Source of the DNA: Beroe ovata
Taxonomy: Eukaryota > Ctenophora > Nuda > Beroida > Beroidae
Length of the DNA: 16,411 nt
Reading direction: 5' to 3'
Assembly (NCBI GenBank): GCA_946803715.1
Contig: CAMPET010000110.1
Span: forward strand, 104,870 to 121,280
The translations under genes and the position numbers were made by a program. Below the pieces are notes generated by a model. The model saw only the letters and a list, made by a program, of their open reading frames with translations. It was not told the DNA's origin and did no database searches. Shown piece by piece: positions 1 to 9,300 of this stretch (its first letter is position 1; every line of letters starts with the position of its first letter).

Positions 1-26
1 CACACACACACACACACACACACACA
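1..26. repeat. CA dinucleotide microsatellite (cut by window edge)
   Basis: Thirteen uninterrupted CA units begin the window, so the full array probably extends to the left. It lies in what should be intronic sequence of the PIGB-like gene on the minus strand. Confidence 0.95.
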
Positions 27-153
27 AGGAGTTACCTATGAAACAGAGCAGCGCTTGCGTCAATCTAGGGAGAAAAACGACCATTGTTGGGGAGTCAAGT
101 CGCAGAACTTTCAATACCTGATATGAGAAGATTCTGCTCTCGTGGTGTTTGTC

Positions 154-222
154 GTGAGAGTGGGTGTGTGAGTGAGTGAGTGGGTGTGTGTGAGTGAGTG
201 AGTGAGTGTTTGTCTGCTTGTG
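154..222. repeat. Degenerate GTGA/GT-rich simple repeat
   Basis: Runs of gtgagtgagtgag alternate with gtgtgtg. On the opposite strand this reads as a Thr/His/Ser/Leu-rich open frame, which is a repeat artefact and not a gene. Confidence 0.85.
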
Positions 223-751
223 TGTCGTACATTTTTGATTGCTTTTCCTTTGTGATCTGGTACTACCATAAACGAAATTAGCACATATGTATTCTGTGGG
301 TACATTAGTTTTGAACTTTGAAGGCACTAAAATGTCATGAAGACTAGAAGTGGTTGATGTCACACGTTTTTGACACATTATGCGTATAACATTGTAAAAA
401 CAGATAATGACTCAAGCCACTAAAGTGAAACACCGCGGGAAAGATTGACGAGAGGGGTGACGGATTATACACTGAGATATATCACTTAGATGACATCACA
501 TGACAGATCTGCCACGACATCTAGTACATGTCAGATAAGATTCACTTGATGATAATTCGTCATGGCCGGGCACAGGTTCTACTATAATATATCTCTATCA
601 GTATGGTGTACTCAACTCACTATAGATACGAACTATACCTTGCTTCAAGAGCAATACACAGAGCAGATATGATGTGTACTACACACTATCTCTGATCCTA
701 AGATTGACAATTGATGTCTTGTACAACAGACACATAGAATAAGACGCATAC

Positions 752-1052
752 CAGGAGGGGTATAGCGAATATGATGGGATGAAGATACGATCTCAGTCCT
801 TCCGACCATTCCCAAGTGAGGTGACCTTGTCCAAAAACCAGCCTGTGAGCCACCTGAAAATAGTGAGTCGGACTTGATTGATGGAAAGTGTTTGGATTGG
901 TTTTGACTCCAGATCTGTCACGAAGTATCATCTGAATTGTTGAAGAGTCTTACCTCGGCACATTGCCAAGTCTCATCAGGAACGTAGGATGTCTGGTTAA
1001 CAAAAACACTGGCAATTCGAACAACCAGTGCTATGACAAACAAACCCCTCAT
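752..1052 (-). CDS. PIGB: GPI mannosyltransferase 3 (PIGB-like), N-terminal two exons, partial
   Basis: PIGB is the ER membrane enzyme that adds the third mannose to the GPI-anchor precursor. Exon 1 is 1052-954 (33 codons): a hydrophobic start, then [18 protein letters not shown]. This contains the luminal Pro-Asp-Glu motif of the dolichol-phosphate-mannose-dependent (GT-C, family 22) mannosyltransferases. It ends at gtaaga. Exon 2 is 853-752 (34 codons), after cactattttcag: [16 protein letters not shown] followed by [13 protein letters not shown], then gtatgc. Both junctions are phase 0, and the joined text matches the start of PIGB in order. The Met at 1052 is chosen because an in-frame TGA lies upstream. 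It leaves a shorter N-terminus than I recall for vertebrate PIGB, so an upstream exon is possible. No later exon was found before the left edge. The PDE and TWEW..LRSY pattern fits PIGB better than ALG9, ALG12 or PIGZ, from memory of the families. Confidence 0.85.
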
Positions 1053-1617
1053 TTCATCCGCTTTTGTAGAAAATTTGAGTTGGATTTGTGCTACTTGTTG
1101 AAATCAAACACAAGATTTGCTGCTAAATTCAACAATGGCTTTCTTCAGAAAGGTAAAAGGATGAGTTCAGATAGAAGAAAGCAACCAATCCATGAATGAT
1201 TATCGGATAAATGAATCTTTGTCTATAAAATTGTAAAACCAGATAAGAATCAGCCGAAATAGCTGAACTTGTTTATCACTATAATTTCTTGCAGTAAATC
1301 GACATCTTCGAGTAAAAAATACACAGGATGGGCCTGTATTCAATTTATATATTACCGTACATGGAGTTAATCTAAATATAGTTCAAATATTATTAATAGA
1401 GTTAATAGTTGATTAAATAGAGATAATATATCAGATGAAGGTGCTGCTCATATTTATCAAATGAGCAAATAAGCATAGAACCTGCAATTCTAGTGCAGGT
1501 TTAGGGATAGCATACCTACATACTACATATAGTAGGGAAACATGATAGTAAGTGATATTATAAACATCCCCTGGGAAGAGAAATAAAAGAATTTTCCATC
1601 AGATAGATTAAACAGAT
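1053..1617. other. Intergenic: 5' region of PIGB-like gene, 3' flank of the next gene
   Basis: No coding signal seen. The stretch is AT-rich and separates the presumed PIGB start from the poly(A) signal of the Cys-rich membrane protein gene, which reads toward it on the same strand. The PIGB promoter should lie here, but no TATA box or other convincing core element is visible. Confidence 0.5.
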
Positions 1618-1623
1618 TTTATT
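1618..1623 (-). terminator. Poly(A) signal AATAAA for the Cys-rich membrane protein gene
   Basis: The plus strand reads TTTATT, so AATAAA on the coding strand. It is about 260 bases past the TGA stop at 1882-1884, a normal 3' UTR length, and just before the PIGB 5' region. Confidence 0.55.
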
Positions 1624-1881
1624 GAAGTACTGTATAAAGTTTCAATTCAGATGTTACAGTTTTACAAATTCAGATGTTACAGCTTTACAAACTCAATCAT
1701 CACAAAAGAACCGAAAGCAAAGTCTGATTTGAATGAGAGTTCCCAAGTAATGATGACTCTGTATTTACATCTTGCTATTTATAGTGCTTTCTATTGTCTG
1801 TATCAATAATATTTCCAGGAAAAGCCATTCTAACAAAACATTTTCAACTTCAGCCTGCTTCCATCAGTTTTGCCTTTTTAC

Positions 1882-2604
1882 TCAGCTTTTGTATGGAGGT
1901 GGGAGGGCAGGGGGGTAAGCTCCTTGCTGACTTTCAGGGGAATATGCAGGCTGTCCAGGATATGGAGAATAGCCACCAACTGGGGGGTATTGCTCAGGGG
2001 GGTGACTAGGTGGGTATTGAGCAGGTGGGTACTGAGGAGGTGGGTATTGACCTTGCTGAGGATATTGACCAGGTGGATACTGTGCAGCAGGATATGCTCC
2101 AGGAGGGTATGAGCTATTAGGATAAGATGGTTGTACATTTCCACTTGCCTGATTGTATGCCACAGGACCGGTATTGGCAACACTCTGTAGATTGATCACT
2201 TGTCCTCTCTGTCTTCGATTCTTGCAACAACATTTCCCACAAAAATAGCAGCAAACACAGCAAGAGACAATACCCAGCACTATGATGACCAAAATAACAA
2301 TGATGATGATGGTAAGAAGGTTGAGACCTGCCTCAATGACATCTGAACCACACATTGCCTTTCCAGTGTAAGAGTCATAGTAGCATTCATCAGAATCAAA
2401 GCATATGATGCTGTGATATGAATCACCCCAGCCAGTGTAGGTACAAGTTGCATCGGGAAAAAAGAATGTACCTTTGGTACATTTATACTTGGAGAGGTCA
2501 CAGCTGATATAACTCCCATCATAATTTTCACACTTTTTGTCATAACAAAGGTACCCATAGGCTGTTGCAATGATGGTACAGGATATAAACACCTTCAGCA
2601 TCAT
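1882..2604 (-). CDS. Cys-rich single-pass membrane protein with Pro/Tyr-rich PPxY tail (Shisa/CYYR/WBP1-like layout)
   Basis: Intronless 240-residue frame, well above chance length here. Residues 1-18 form a signal peptide (MMLKVFISCTIIATAYGY). Residues 19-90 are a small ectodomain with eight cysteines (20, 25, 35, 42, 54, 68, 74, 85), enough for four disulfides, and no N-glycosylation sequon. Residues 94-114 are an Ile/Val/Leu membrane segment. A juxtamembrane cluster of eight cysteines (115-127) suits palmitoylation, followed by the basic stop-transfer KNRRQR. Residues 145-240 are a Gln-Tyr-Pro-Pro-x repeat tail with PPxY motifs at 189-192 (PPQY) and 235-238 (PPPY), which could bind WW-domain proteins such as NEDD4-type ligases. 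The layout recalls Shisa, CYYR1 and WBP1/VOPP1 proteins, but I do not see their specific cysteine signatures, so no symbol is given. ATG occurs twice at the start; the first is used. A possible acceptor (tttccatcag) just upstream could mark a 5' UTR intron. Confidence 0.75.
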   Translation of the reverse strand: MMLKVFISCTIIATAYGYLCYDKKCENYDGSYISCDLSKYKCTKGTFFFPDATCTYTGWGDSYHSIICFDSDECYYDSYTGKAMCGSDVIEAGLNLLTIIIIVILVIIVLGIVSCCVCCYFCGKCCCKNRRQRGQVINLQSVANTGPVAYNQASGNVQPSYPNSSYPPGAYPAAQYPPGQYPQQGQYPPPQYPPAQYPPSHPPEQYPPVGGYSPYPGQPAYSPESQQGAYPPALPPPYKS

Positions 2605-3290
2605 GATGCTTTGCTCGGACTGATGGAAAGCTAATTAACATACATTGAATGCTGAAAATTATCTTGATATTATTTGAAACATCACTACACTTAAATCAGA
2701 TTCAATGTAGGATACGTTGCCCAGTGTCAAACAGGGATGATATCATAGTGAACATACATGTTACATAAGAACCATTGTCTGGCGATGCTAGACCGCTGAT
2801 GTTACATGTTACATAAGAACCAGTATTGATCATGAGGGAGCAAATGTAGTAAAACAAACAAACAGTACATATCAATTGAAGCATAAAAAGAACATACTGT
2901 AGATGATTTAATATTGTAGGATGAGATAAGATAAGATAAATATAGTTTAAAACCATCACTATTCAAGACAGTGAGACAAAGACAATTGAATCAAACCCAC
3001 ACAGCACACATTTTGCAACACAAATCCACTGACAGGTTCAATACATATATTATATAGTAGGTCCAATCATTATCTCCCCTTCTTCAGGATCTCCATAAAG
3101 GTTGCCACAGGCATTGCTTCACTTATTTTTTTACGATTTGATTGTGATATAATTATAAGTAATACCTCTTCAGTTTCATTCACTTGTTCTCATCATGACA
3201 TCATCTCATAGATATGATTACTTATAGTGTTGATACACTCATATAGAAGGATTAAAGGATTTGTTCGAACATGTCCCTCTCTCGCTGGAG
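2605..3290. other. Intergenic, no gene recognised
   Basis: AT-rich and carries only short chance frames. It holds the 48-bp-period direct repeat annotated separately. The promoter of the Cys-rich membrane protein gene should lie in its left part, but no TATA box is evident at a standard distance. Confidence 0.5.
2757..2822. repeat. 18-bp direct repeats flanking a 30-bp core
   Basis: catgttacataagaacca occurs at 2757-2774 and 2805-2822. Between them lie 30 bases carrying tgtctggcgatgct and agaccgctgatg. The same two core blocks recur at 4521-4582, separated there by extra 10-mers. This is either a 48-bp tandem duplication or a small insertion bounded by repeats. Confidence 0.8.
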
Positions 3291-3306
3291 GGATTTTACC
3301 CCACGC

Positions 3307-3432
3307 TTGTAGGATTTTACCCTACCGTCGGTGCGCGTGATTTTCAATCCGCCCCAGGGATAAAATCCCGCCAGGGATAAAATCCCGCCAGGGATAAAAT
3401 CCCACCAGCAAGGGTAGGGTGAAATCCTACAA
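3307..3432. repeat. Long stem-loop enclosing three 17-bp palindromic units
   Basis: The arms 3307-3325 and 3414-3432 are complementary over 19 bases with one mismatch (ttgtaggattttaccctac against its near-perfect reverse complement). Inside, the 17-mer ccagggataaaatcccg is repeated at 3354, 3371 and 3388. Each unit contains GGGATAAAATCCC, itself an inverted repeat. The minus-strand frame across it is a repeat artefact. Confidence 0.85.
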
Positions 3433-4324
3433 ACCCCTCGCCAAAATTGATCCGCGTCCGGCAAAAAACGTGTGCACTGTGCATGCCATGCACTGTTAAG
3501 TGTTAGTGTTTATGGTCGATCAATGATACATAATACTGATAGACCCTACACTGTCAAGAATTTCATTTTCGGGCGCGCGCGCCGCGCGGCGAAACGAACT
3601 TATTCGCGCGCGCTGCGCGGCGTTGAGCAGGGCTTAACATTGTACTGCATCACAAGGCAACGTGATCTGAAGCTGACAGTGCAGTGACACTGACGTGACT
3701 ATTATTTGCATAGTTGCATACTTAAAGATATTTCAAGTCATGCATGCCAGCATGCACATGCATCAGTCAATATTCATATTCTAATTCAGTGACTTGATCG
3801 TCATGGTCAGATCAGATTTTATCATCATGTTCAATGTTCGTCTGACATAATGACATGTTGCCGGATATGACATGATGTAAGATGTTATTTATCTGTCCAC
3901 TGACCCACGGTTTCTTGCGCACGGTGCGCGCGCCTTCATCGAAGGCCGAAACNGCGCGGATTCAAACGAGGCAGAATAGCACGAGCCTTTCATTTTCGGG
4001 CGCGCGCGCCGCGCCGCGCGGCGAAACGAACTTATTCGCGCGCGCTGCGCGGCGTTGAGCAGGGCTTAGCATTGTACTGCATCACAAGGCAACGTGATCT
4101 GAAGCTGACAGTGCAGTGACACTGACGTGACTAGTCTATTATTTGCATAGTTGCATACTTAAAGATATTTCATGTCAAGTCATGCATGCCAGCATGCACA
4201 TGCATCAGTCAATATTCATATTCTTATTCAGTGACTTGATCGTCATGGTCAGATCAGATTTCATCATCATGTTCAATGTTCGTCTGACATAGTGACATGT
4301 TGCTGGATATGACATGATGCGTAA

Positions 4325-4454
4325 GATGTTATTTATCTGTCCACTGACCCACTGTTTCTTGCGCACGGTGCGCGCGCCTTCATCGAAGGCCGAAACAGTT
4401 TCGATGAAGGCGCGCCGCGGCAAGAAACAGTGCACAGATAACCTGATAACATCC
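4325..4454. repeat. Large imperfect palindrome (hairpin) within the fold-back element
   Basis: The inner arms 4372-4387 and 4400-4415 are perfectly complementary over 16 bases (gcgcgccttcatcgaa) with a 12-base loop. Next out, 4350-4361 and 4421-4432 pair over 12 bases (cactgtttcttg). Outermost, gatgttat and atctgt at 4325-4340 pair with 4435-4454. The upstream direct copy breaks off with an N just past the left inner arm. Confidence 0.85.
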
Positions 4455-4520
4455 GCGCCGGCAATTGACAATGACATGAACGATTTTGACCGGTTCGGGA
4501 CCTAGACCTTCGCACTTTGT

Positions 4521-4584
4521 ATTGTCTGGCGATGCTATAACCGCTATAGACCGCTATAGACCGCTATAGAGTTAGACCGCTGAT
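4521..4584. repeat. Short dispersed repeat with tandem 10-mers
   Basis: attgtctggcgatgct is followed by three close copies of the 10-mer atagaccgct and then agaccgctgatg. The outer blocks match those at 2774-2801, where the 10-mers are missing. Confidence 0.75.
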
Positions 4585-4699
4585 GCAAGCCGCGAGAATA
4601 AGTTTGAGCCGCGCGCGCGCAAAACGAAGTTCTCGACAGGGGCTATCATCGATCGACAACACTTTGTAGTTAATGTAACAGTAAATGTAACTGTTTCAC

Positions 4700-4717
4700 T
4701 TTCTCGCGCGCGAGAAA
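4700..4717. repeat. Perfect 18-bp palindrome tttctcgcgcgcgagaaa
   Basis: Self-complementary over all 18 bases with a CGCGCG core, immediately beyond the fold-back element. No function is known to me. Confidence 0.8.
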
Positions 4718-5570
4718 CAATATAGAACCGAGGCCGAACATAGAAACATGAACATTGAACAAAGGTCAGATAGACAGATAAATCATATGACTATAATACT
4801 ATATGTAGTATAAGTATAGTCGAACAAGTACAACAGTACTTAGATATTGATAATACAATGTTAAATTTAATAAATAACGATCAATAAGTTTAATTTCGTA
4901 CTTTCCTCATATGTATAATGCAATGTATATGGTATTGGTATTGTTGGGTGCAAATTGCAACGGCAACACAAATTTAATCAAACTATTCAATGCTTAACTG
5001 TAACAGTAACTGTAACAGGAACTAATAAATGTTTCGAATTATCATAAAATTATTAACAATTAACATACTTCACTTAAACTTCGAGAGGAGAATAATCTTC
5101 ATTCTCCAAATCAGTTACTAATTAGGTTGAATATAAATCGAAATCAAATCACAGTTAGTAAGGGAATTAAATCCAAAAAATAGCCTTTACCTGGAAAAAA
5201 TTTGTAACCAAAGTTTTCCACCACCAACTTACTCCTAAAGGTCTCCTCTATCACACCTGACAAACGTTCACATTCGGTCGGGGGTGATAAGGCCTCATTT
5301 CGGGGTGGGCGTGGTCGATCGTNTAGCACTTAAACAGATCTCATAAAAGCAATGGCAAAATTAAAAATACGTCAAATTTATAAACACAACTGACTGAATT
5401 TAAATTCCTCTATTACCCGAAGATCGAAATATGATCAAATAAAGTGTTGACACTGATACTATCATCAAAATTTCCTTCTGCGGCACATCTCATATCCTCG
5501 TCCCAATAGAACAACTAAAAAAATTAAAACTTATCACAACGCAGAGATCACATCTGTCAGATAAAAAGAG
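4718..5570. other. AT-rich intergenic sequence with one exon-like frame
   Basis: Mostly AT-rich and without a recognisable gene. A 61-codon minus-strand frame (5144-5329) reads ERLSGVIEETFRSKLVVENF and can end at a gtaaag donor-like site near 5190, so it looks exon-like. I do not recognise the family, and its upstream end is cut by the N at 5323. The 3' UTR and cleavage site of the kinase gene should also fall here; no AATAAA is seen on the minus strand. Confidence 0.35.
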
Positions 5571-5781
5571 GTGTCACACCGAAGTACCTGCAACCACACC
5601 GGGTGTCGCACCTGGCGTGCCACACCTGAAGTGCCACACCAGGTGTTGCACCTGATGTGCCACACCGGGTGCCACACCAGGTGTCGCACCTGATGTGCCA
5701 CACCGGGTGCCACACCAGGTGTTGCACCTGATGTGTCACACCGGGTGTCACACCGGGTGTCACACCGGGTGTCACACCGGT
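5571..5781. repeat. GC-rich minisatellite at the 3' end of the kinase gene
   Basis: Variants of the 12-mer gtgtcacaccgg and of gtgccacaccaggtgt and gttgcacctgatgt are repeated about fifteen times. The unit is partly self-complementary (cacacc/ggtgtg). The right end overlaps the last codons and TGA stop of the kinase; the rest is in its 3' UTR. Long minus-strand Cys/Asp/Thr/Arg frames across it are repeat artefacts. Confidence 0.9.
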
Positions 5782-6377
5782 GTACCCGGATCCACAAGAT
5801 CCTCTTCTTCTTCGTGAGGGTTTGTGTAACCGAGCAAATCTCTGATCGACTCGTCTGTGGTGAGGTCACCCGCTAACTTGCCGGACGTGTTCCTCAGCGA
5901 GACCTCGGCCCCATTGTCGACCAGGAGCTTGCAGATCGCATGACTTTCAGCCTGAGGAATAGTCAATCATGAATCATAAGTGATATGGAACACGCCAAAT
6001 GTAATCATCAAATACGTTTTGTTGGGTTAATTGGTTTTCATAAAGTCTTCTCAGACTCCATGTGCAGTCTCGAAAATGTCGAAAACGTGATAACACGAAA
6101 CATGTGTAACACGTGCCGAATACTAACCTCGGCAGCAAAGTGAAGCGCCGTGCATCCCGTTAACGAGGAGCCCCTGTTCACATCGTAGGGAGTGGTAGCC
6201 TCGTGGGAGAGCAGGAACTCGACAATATCCCGCTCGTTAAGTTGAGCAGCAAACTGTAGCATGGTCATGCCCTGGTACTCGACACTGAGGTCGAGACCTG
6301 ATCGTGCCCGGAGCAGCTTCACTTTGTCCAGATCGGACGATTCGATAGCGCTGAATAGATCCCGCTTTTCCGATTCC
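5772..6377 (-). CDS. DGKZ: DGK exons 17-18: ankyrin repeats and PDZ-ligand C-terminus
   Basis: Exon 6377-6128 (83 codons) and last exon 5951-5772 (59 codons plus TGA), joined in phase 0 at gttagt. The first opens with [20 protein letters not shown], then ankyrin helices [20 protein letters not shown] and TALHFAAE. The second continues with [19 protein letters not shown] and a degenerate last repeat ending [10 protein letters not shown]. An acidic stretch (EEEEDL) precedes the terminus DPGTPV. Thr at -2 and Val at 0 fit a class I PDZ ligand, as does the terminal Thr-Ala-Val of human DGK zeta. In that family the tail binds syntrophins and other PDZ scaffolds; the partner here is unknown. Confidence 0.93.
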
Positions 6378-9300
6378 CTGGAGGAATCATGTTCATAGGG
6401 TAATGGTATTGAAAAATTAGCATACTTTTTGTTCATCATTTTTGTTCATGATTCAGAGACCGAATGAGATGCGGTACATACCGATCCCGACATGTTTTGG
6501 GAGTGCCCTTGATCCCTACATCCAACACGAATATCCCAGTGGATAGCATCTCAATGACGGGTAACTTGGACTCCATGTCCACTGAGATGGGGTAGAGCCG
6601 GTCATTTGCACTGTGTAGGAACACCCAGTTTTCGGATACGGCCCCTGGTAACTTCATTACATCTTCATCTTCCTGGGATAGTTAATGATGAAGATATGAG
6701 TCCTTGTACATTGCACTCTCTGGAATACTCAACGCAAAAACTGTGACCTTTTTGATGTTTTGAGCAGAACAGAATAGCCACCATTTGCGGATTGCCGAAT
6801 ACATATGAATATGAATACAATGATTGTGAATGGAGGTTGTAGTACGAGATACAATTGAGTGAAATGAATATGATAGCACTAACCCGGACACACTTCTCGA
6901 TGCTCGGTCTGATGCTATCGAGAGCTAGGTTGTCACGGGTAACGACCATTGTCAGGGGTAGAGCTATCTCCAGTAACTTGTCCTGGTTGCCGTAGTGTTG
7001 GTGGAAGTCGCAGTAGCTCACTTTGTGAATTGCTATCTTCACTGTTTGAGCTACCTCACTGCGACATAAAGGAACGATAATAATCAAACACAGGAATTTT
7101 CCCCATGCCCTCACACAGTGGGCAGTTTCCATCCCCATATGGAATATTGCCAGAGATGGTAGGCAGTATAATCCTACGAAAATCATATCATACTGGGTAA
7201 GAACCGTGGATTCCCCCAACAAGGCATAACAATCATCAGATGGAAGTACCTGCACATATCTGACGCGGTAATGTCATGGTTAGCATTGTGTCTGATACTC
7301 TTTCCCTTCATCAGCATGAGCGACTGGTTGCGTCGCGACACTCGCAGGATTGACGGAGCCAGATACAGTGGTTCTGATTGGGAAGCAACGTGTGGTTATG
7401 GCTCAGGATAATCCGACAGAGAAAAGCCGAGACTTTCTGAACCAGTGAATGATATCAATATTTCTATCTTACCTCCATCGACTTGACAGTGTACCGCCTT
7501 TCTTGTGTATATGGTAGCTTTTTTACACTGAGCAATCCTGAATCCTGTACAAGGAGGAAGTCATGAATAACCTAGATGTTTGTGGGGCACACATCGGTTG
7601 AATAGCACAGTTACAAACAACACTCTCTGGATAACACGTGTGAATGATATGGTCACCACTAGCTGCTTACCTGTGTCCCCAACCTGTAGTGCTGCCATTT
7701 GTGCAGCTCCAAACAGACCCAACACCTCAATATAGCCATCATCCATCGACTGTTGACGGGTACTGCTACTCTGAAACCACCGGAAATAATTGTTCTCTTT
7801 CCTGCTTCATAGTATACATTTCCTTTCTGGAGACACTATTTGTTTTCAACAACAAAACTCAATACTTTCCGAGTCGAATAACTCACATGACTGCCCCATG
7901 GATTAGTTCCAGCTCCATAACTCTTGATGTTCAGGAATAAAATTACATGGATCTTCTTTTCTCTGATTTTGTCTGTGTAGTCTTTGCCGTCACACTGAAA
8001 GCGAGCAATGAGTTACTTTGTGTTGCACACTTCAGGTGAAAGTTAGCCACTTTATGATTCCATTTCTCCAACATTTTGACGATTCTAAAGATTTGTAAAC
8101 AGTCCAGCAACTTACCACAAGCTCAATAAACTTGGAAACATCTTTGTACTTCTGCTCAAATGTATCAACAATCCCTCCTTTGAAGTAGACAAACTTGTTG
8201 TACGCCCGGCTGTTGAATTTCTCAGGCTTTGCTTCACGACCGGTATGGAATTGATACTGGATGNGCATACTGACTATGGCTGGGCTACTGTAGTAAAGAT
8301 GGGAATCCATTCATATGACCCTTGTTGTTATAATTGTTATGAACAAAGGATGAATATCATTTCCAAATTTTTCGTATCGAGATTCAAGATGACATAACAT
8401 ACGTCCTTGACAGGAATATCAGTTTCAGTAGCATCGTCAGTCTTGCTGGAGGAGGAATCCCCTTCCTCTTCCAACTCTTCAACATCTATCTGCCATCTGG
8501 ATAGAGAGAGAGAGTAGTGATGATGAGTTTAGTAGCTGATTATCTCGGTTCTACACAGCCTAAACTGCTATCATATTCAAATGACTGTCTTCATAGTTCA
8601 TATTCATTCAATTCAATACAGGATATCGTATTAAATCTTAGATTCTTTGGCTATCACAGTTACCTGTCTAAACTCTGAATCACCCCGTCTGTTACATGAT
8701 AGAGTAGCTTATCCAGAGGCTCGCCAGCATACCCAGGTCCCCAATTCAGCACACGAGCTGAAGACACACGGACATTATATTTTCATACCAGTTCAGTTCA
8801 GAATTATTCACTCCGGGGAATATATAATGAGGTACCCTCACTCACTGACGTCATGATAATGTGAATAATTCAGATGGATAATTGCGATGAGAACTTCTCT
8901 TTGTAGGTTTTAATGGAGCCTTTTCAACGAGAGGGCACTTTATAAAGGCGAGGTGTCCGTGTGCAGAACGCGCAACCCGGTGATGAAAAGGCGCTGAGTA
9001 AAACTAGCTGACTCCAGTTCTTCTGAACAGTTCTGTGTGACGACCACACGCTGACACCACTACAGAACTGTGACGTGGGAATAAAATCAGTTGACACCAG
9101 TATGTCATAACAGGCCTGTGCGACGAATAGGCAGTAGGTACTCATTCGTCACAACTTGTTGACACCATTTCATGACGTAAAAATGCATGATTGTGAAGTG
9201 ATTCGTTGACACCAGTTTGTCATAACAGGCTTATATGACGAAGAGGTCCCAATTCGTCACAACTAGCTGACACCACTACATAACTATGACGTAGGAATGC

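Larger units (their letters stand above)
3551..4639. mobile_element. Fold-back/MITE-like element with GC-rich terminal inverted repeats and nested internal copy
   Basis: The left end 3551-3610 starts ctgtcaagaatttcatttt, then a CG-rich run, then gaaacgaacttattcgcgcg. The right end 4591-4639, reverse-complemented, starts ctgtcgagaacttcgtttt, then a CG-rich run, then caaacttattctcgcg. These are matching inverted ends. Inside, 3561-3952 and 3988-4396 are near-identical direct copies (392 and 409 bases) with a few small indels and substitutions. The first copy is interrupted by the N at 3953. No transposase frame is seen, so if mobile it would be non-autonomous. I found no clear target-site duplication. 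Confidence 0.6.

Noticed and set aside
698-931. Single-exon 77-codon protein
   Set aside because: Only 752-853 matches PIGB; the ends are intron sequence beyond a clear acceptor and donor.
1870-2183. Overlapping frames on both strands opposite the Pro/Tyr tail
   Set aside because: They follow the repetitive coding of the 240-residue protein, which alone has a signal peptide, membrane span and ordered composition.
3354-3404. CRISPR-like array of three short repeats
   Set aside because: Units are directly adjacent without spacers, and the window is animal nuclear DNA.
4325-4454. microRNA precursor
   Set aside because: The hairpin belongs to a repeated, GC-rich element, and the stem is interrupted by unmatched stretches. 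A MITE-type palindrome explains it better.
4205-4515. Several overlapping frames on both strands
   Set aside because: They lie across the palindrome and read similarly on both strands because the DNA is symmetrical; no codon structure.
5534-5869. 111-codon minus-strand frame rich in Cys-Asp-Thr-Arg and Trp-His repeats
   Set aside because: A shadow of the minisatellite, overlapping the true kinase last exon in another frame.
6665-7255. Single 196-codon frame as an independent gene
   Set aside because: Only residues matching 7058-6884 are kinase exon; the rest is intron read-through, bounded by good splice sites.
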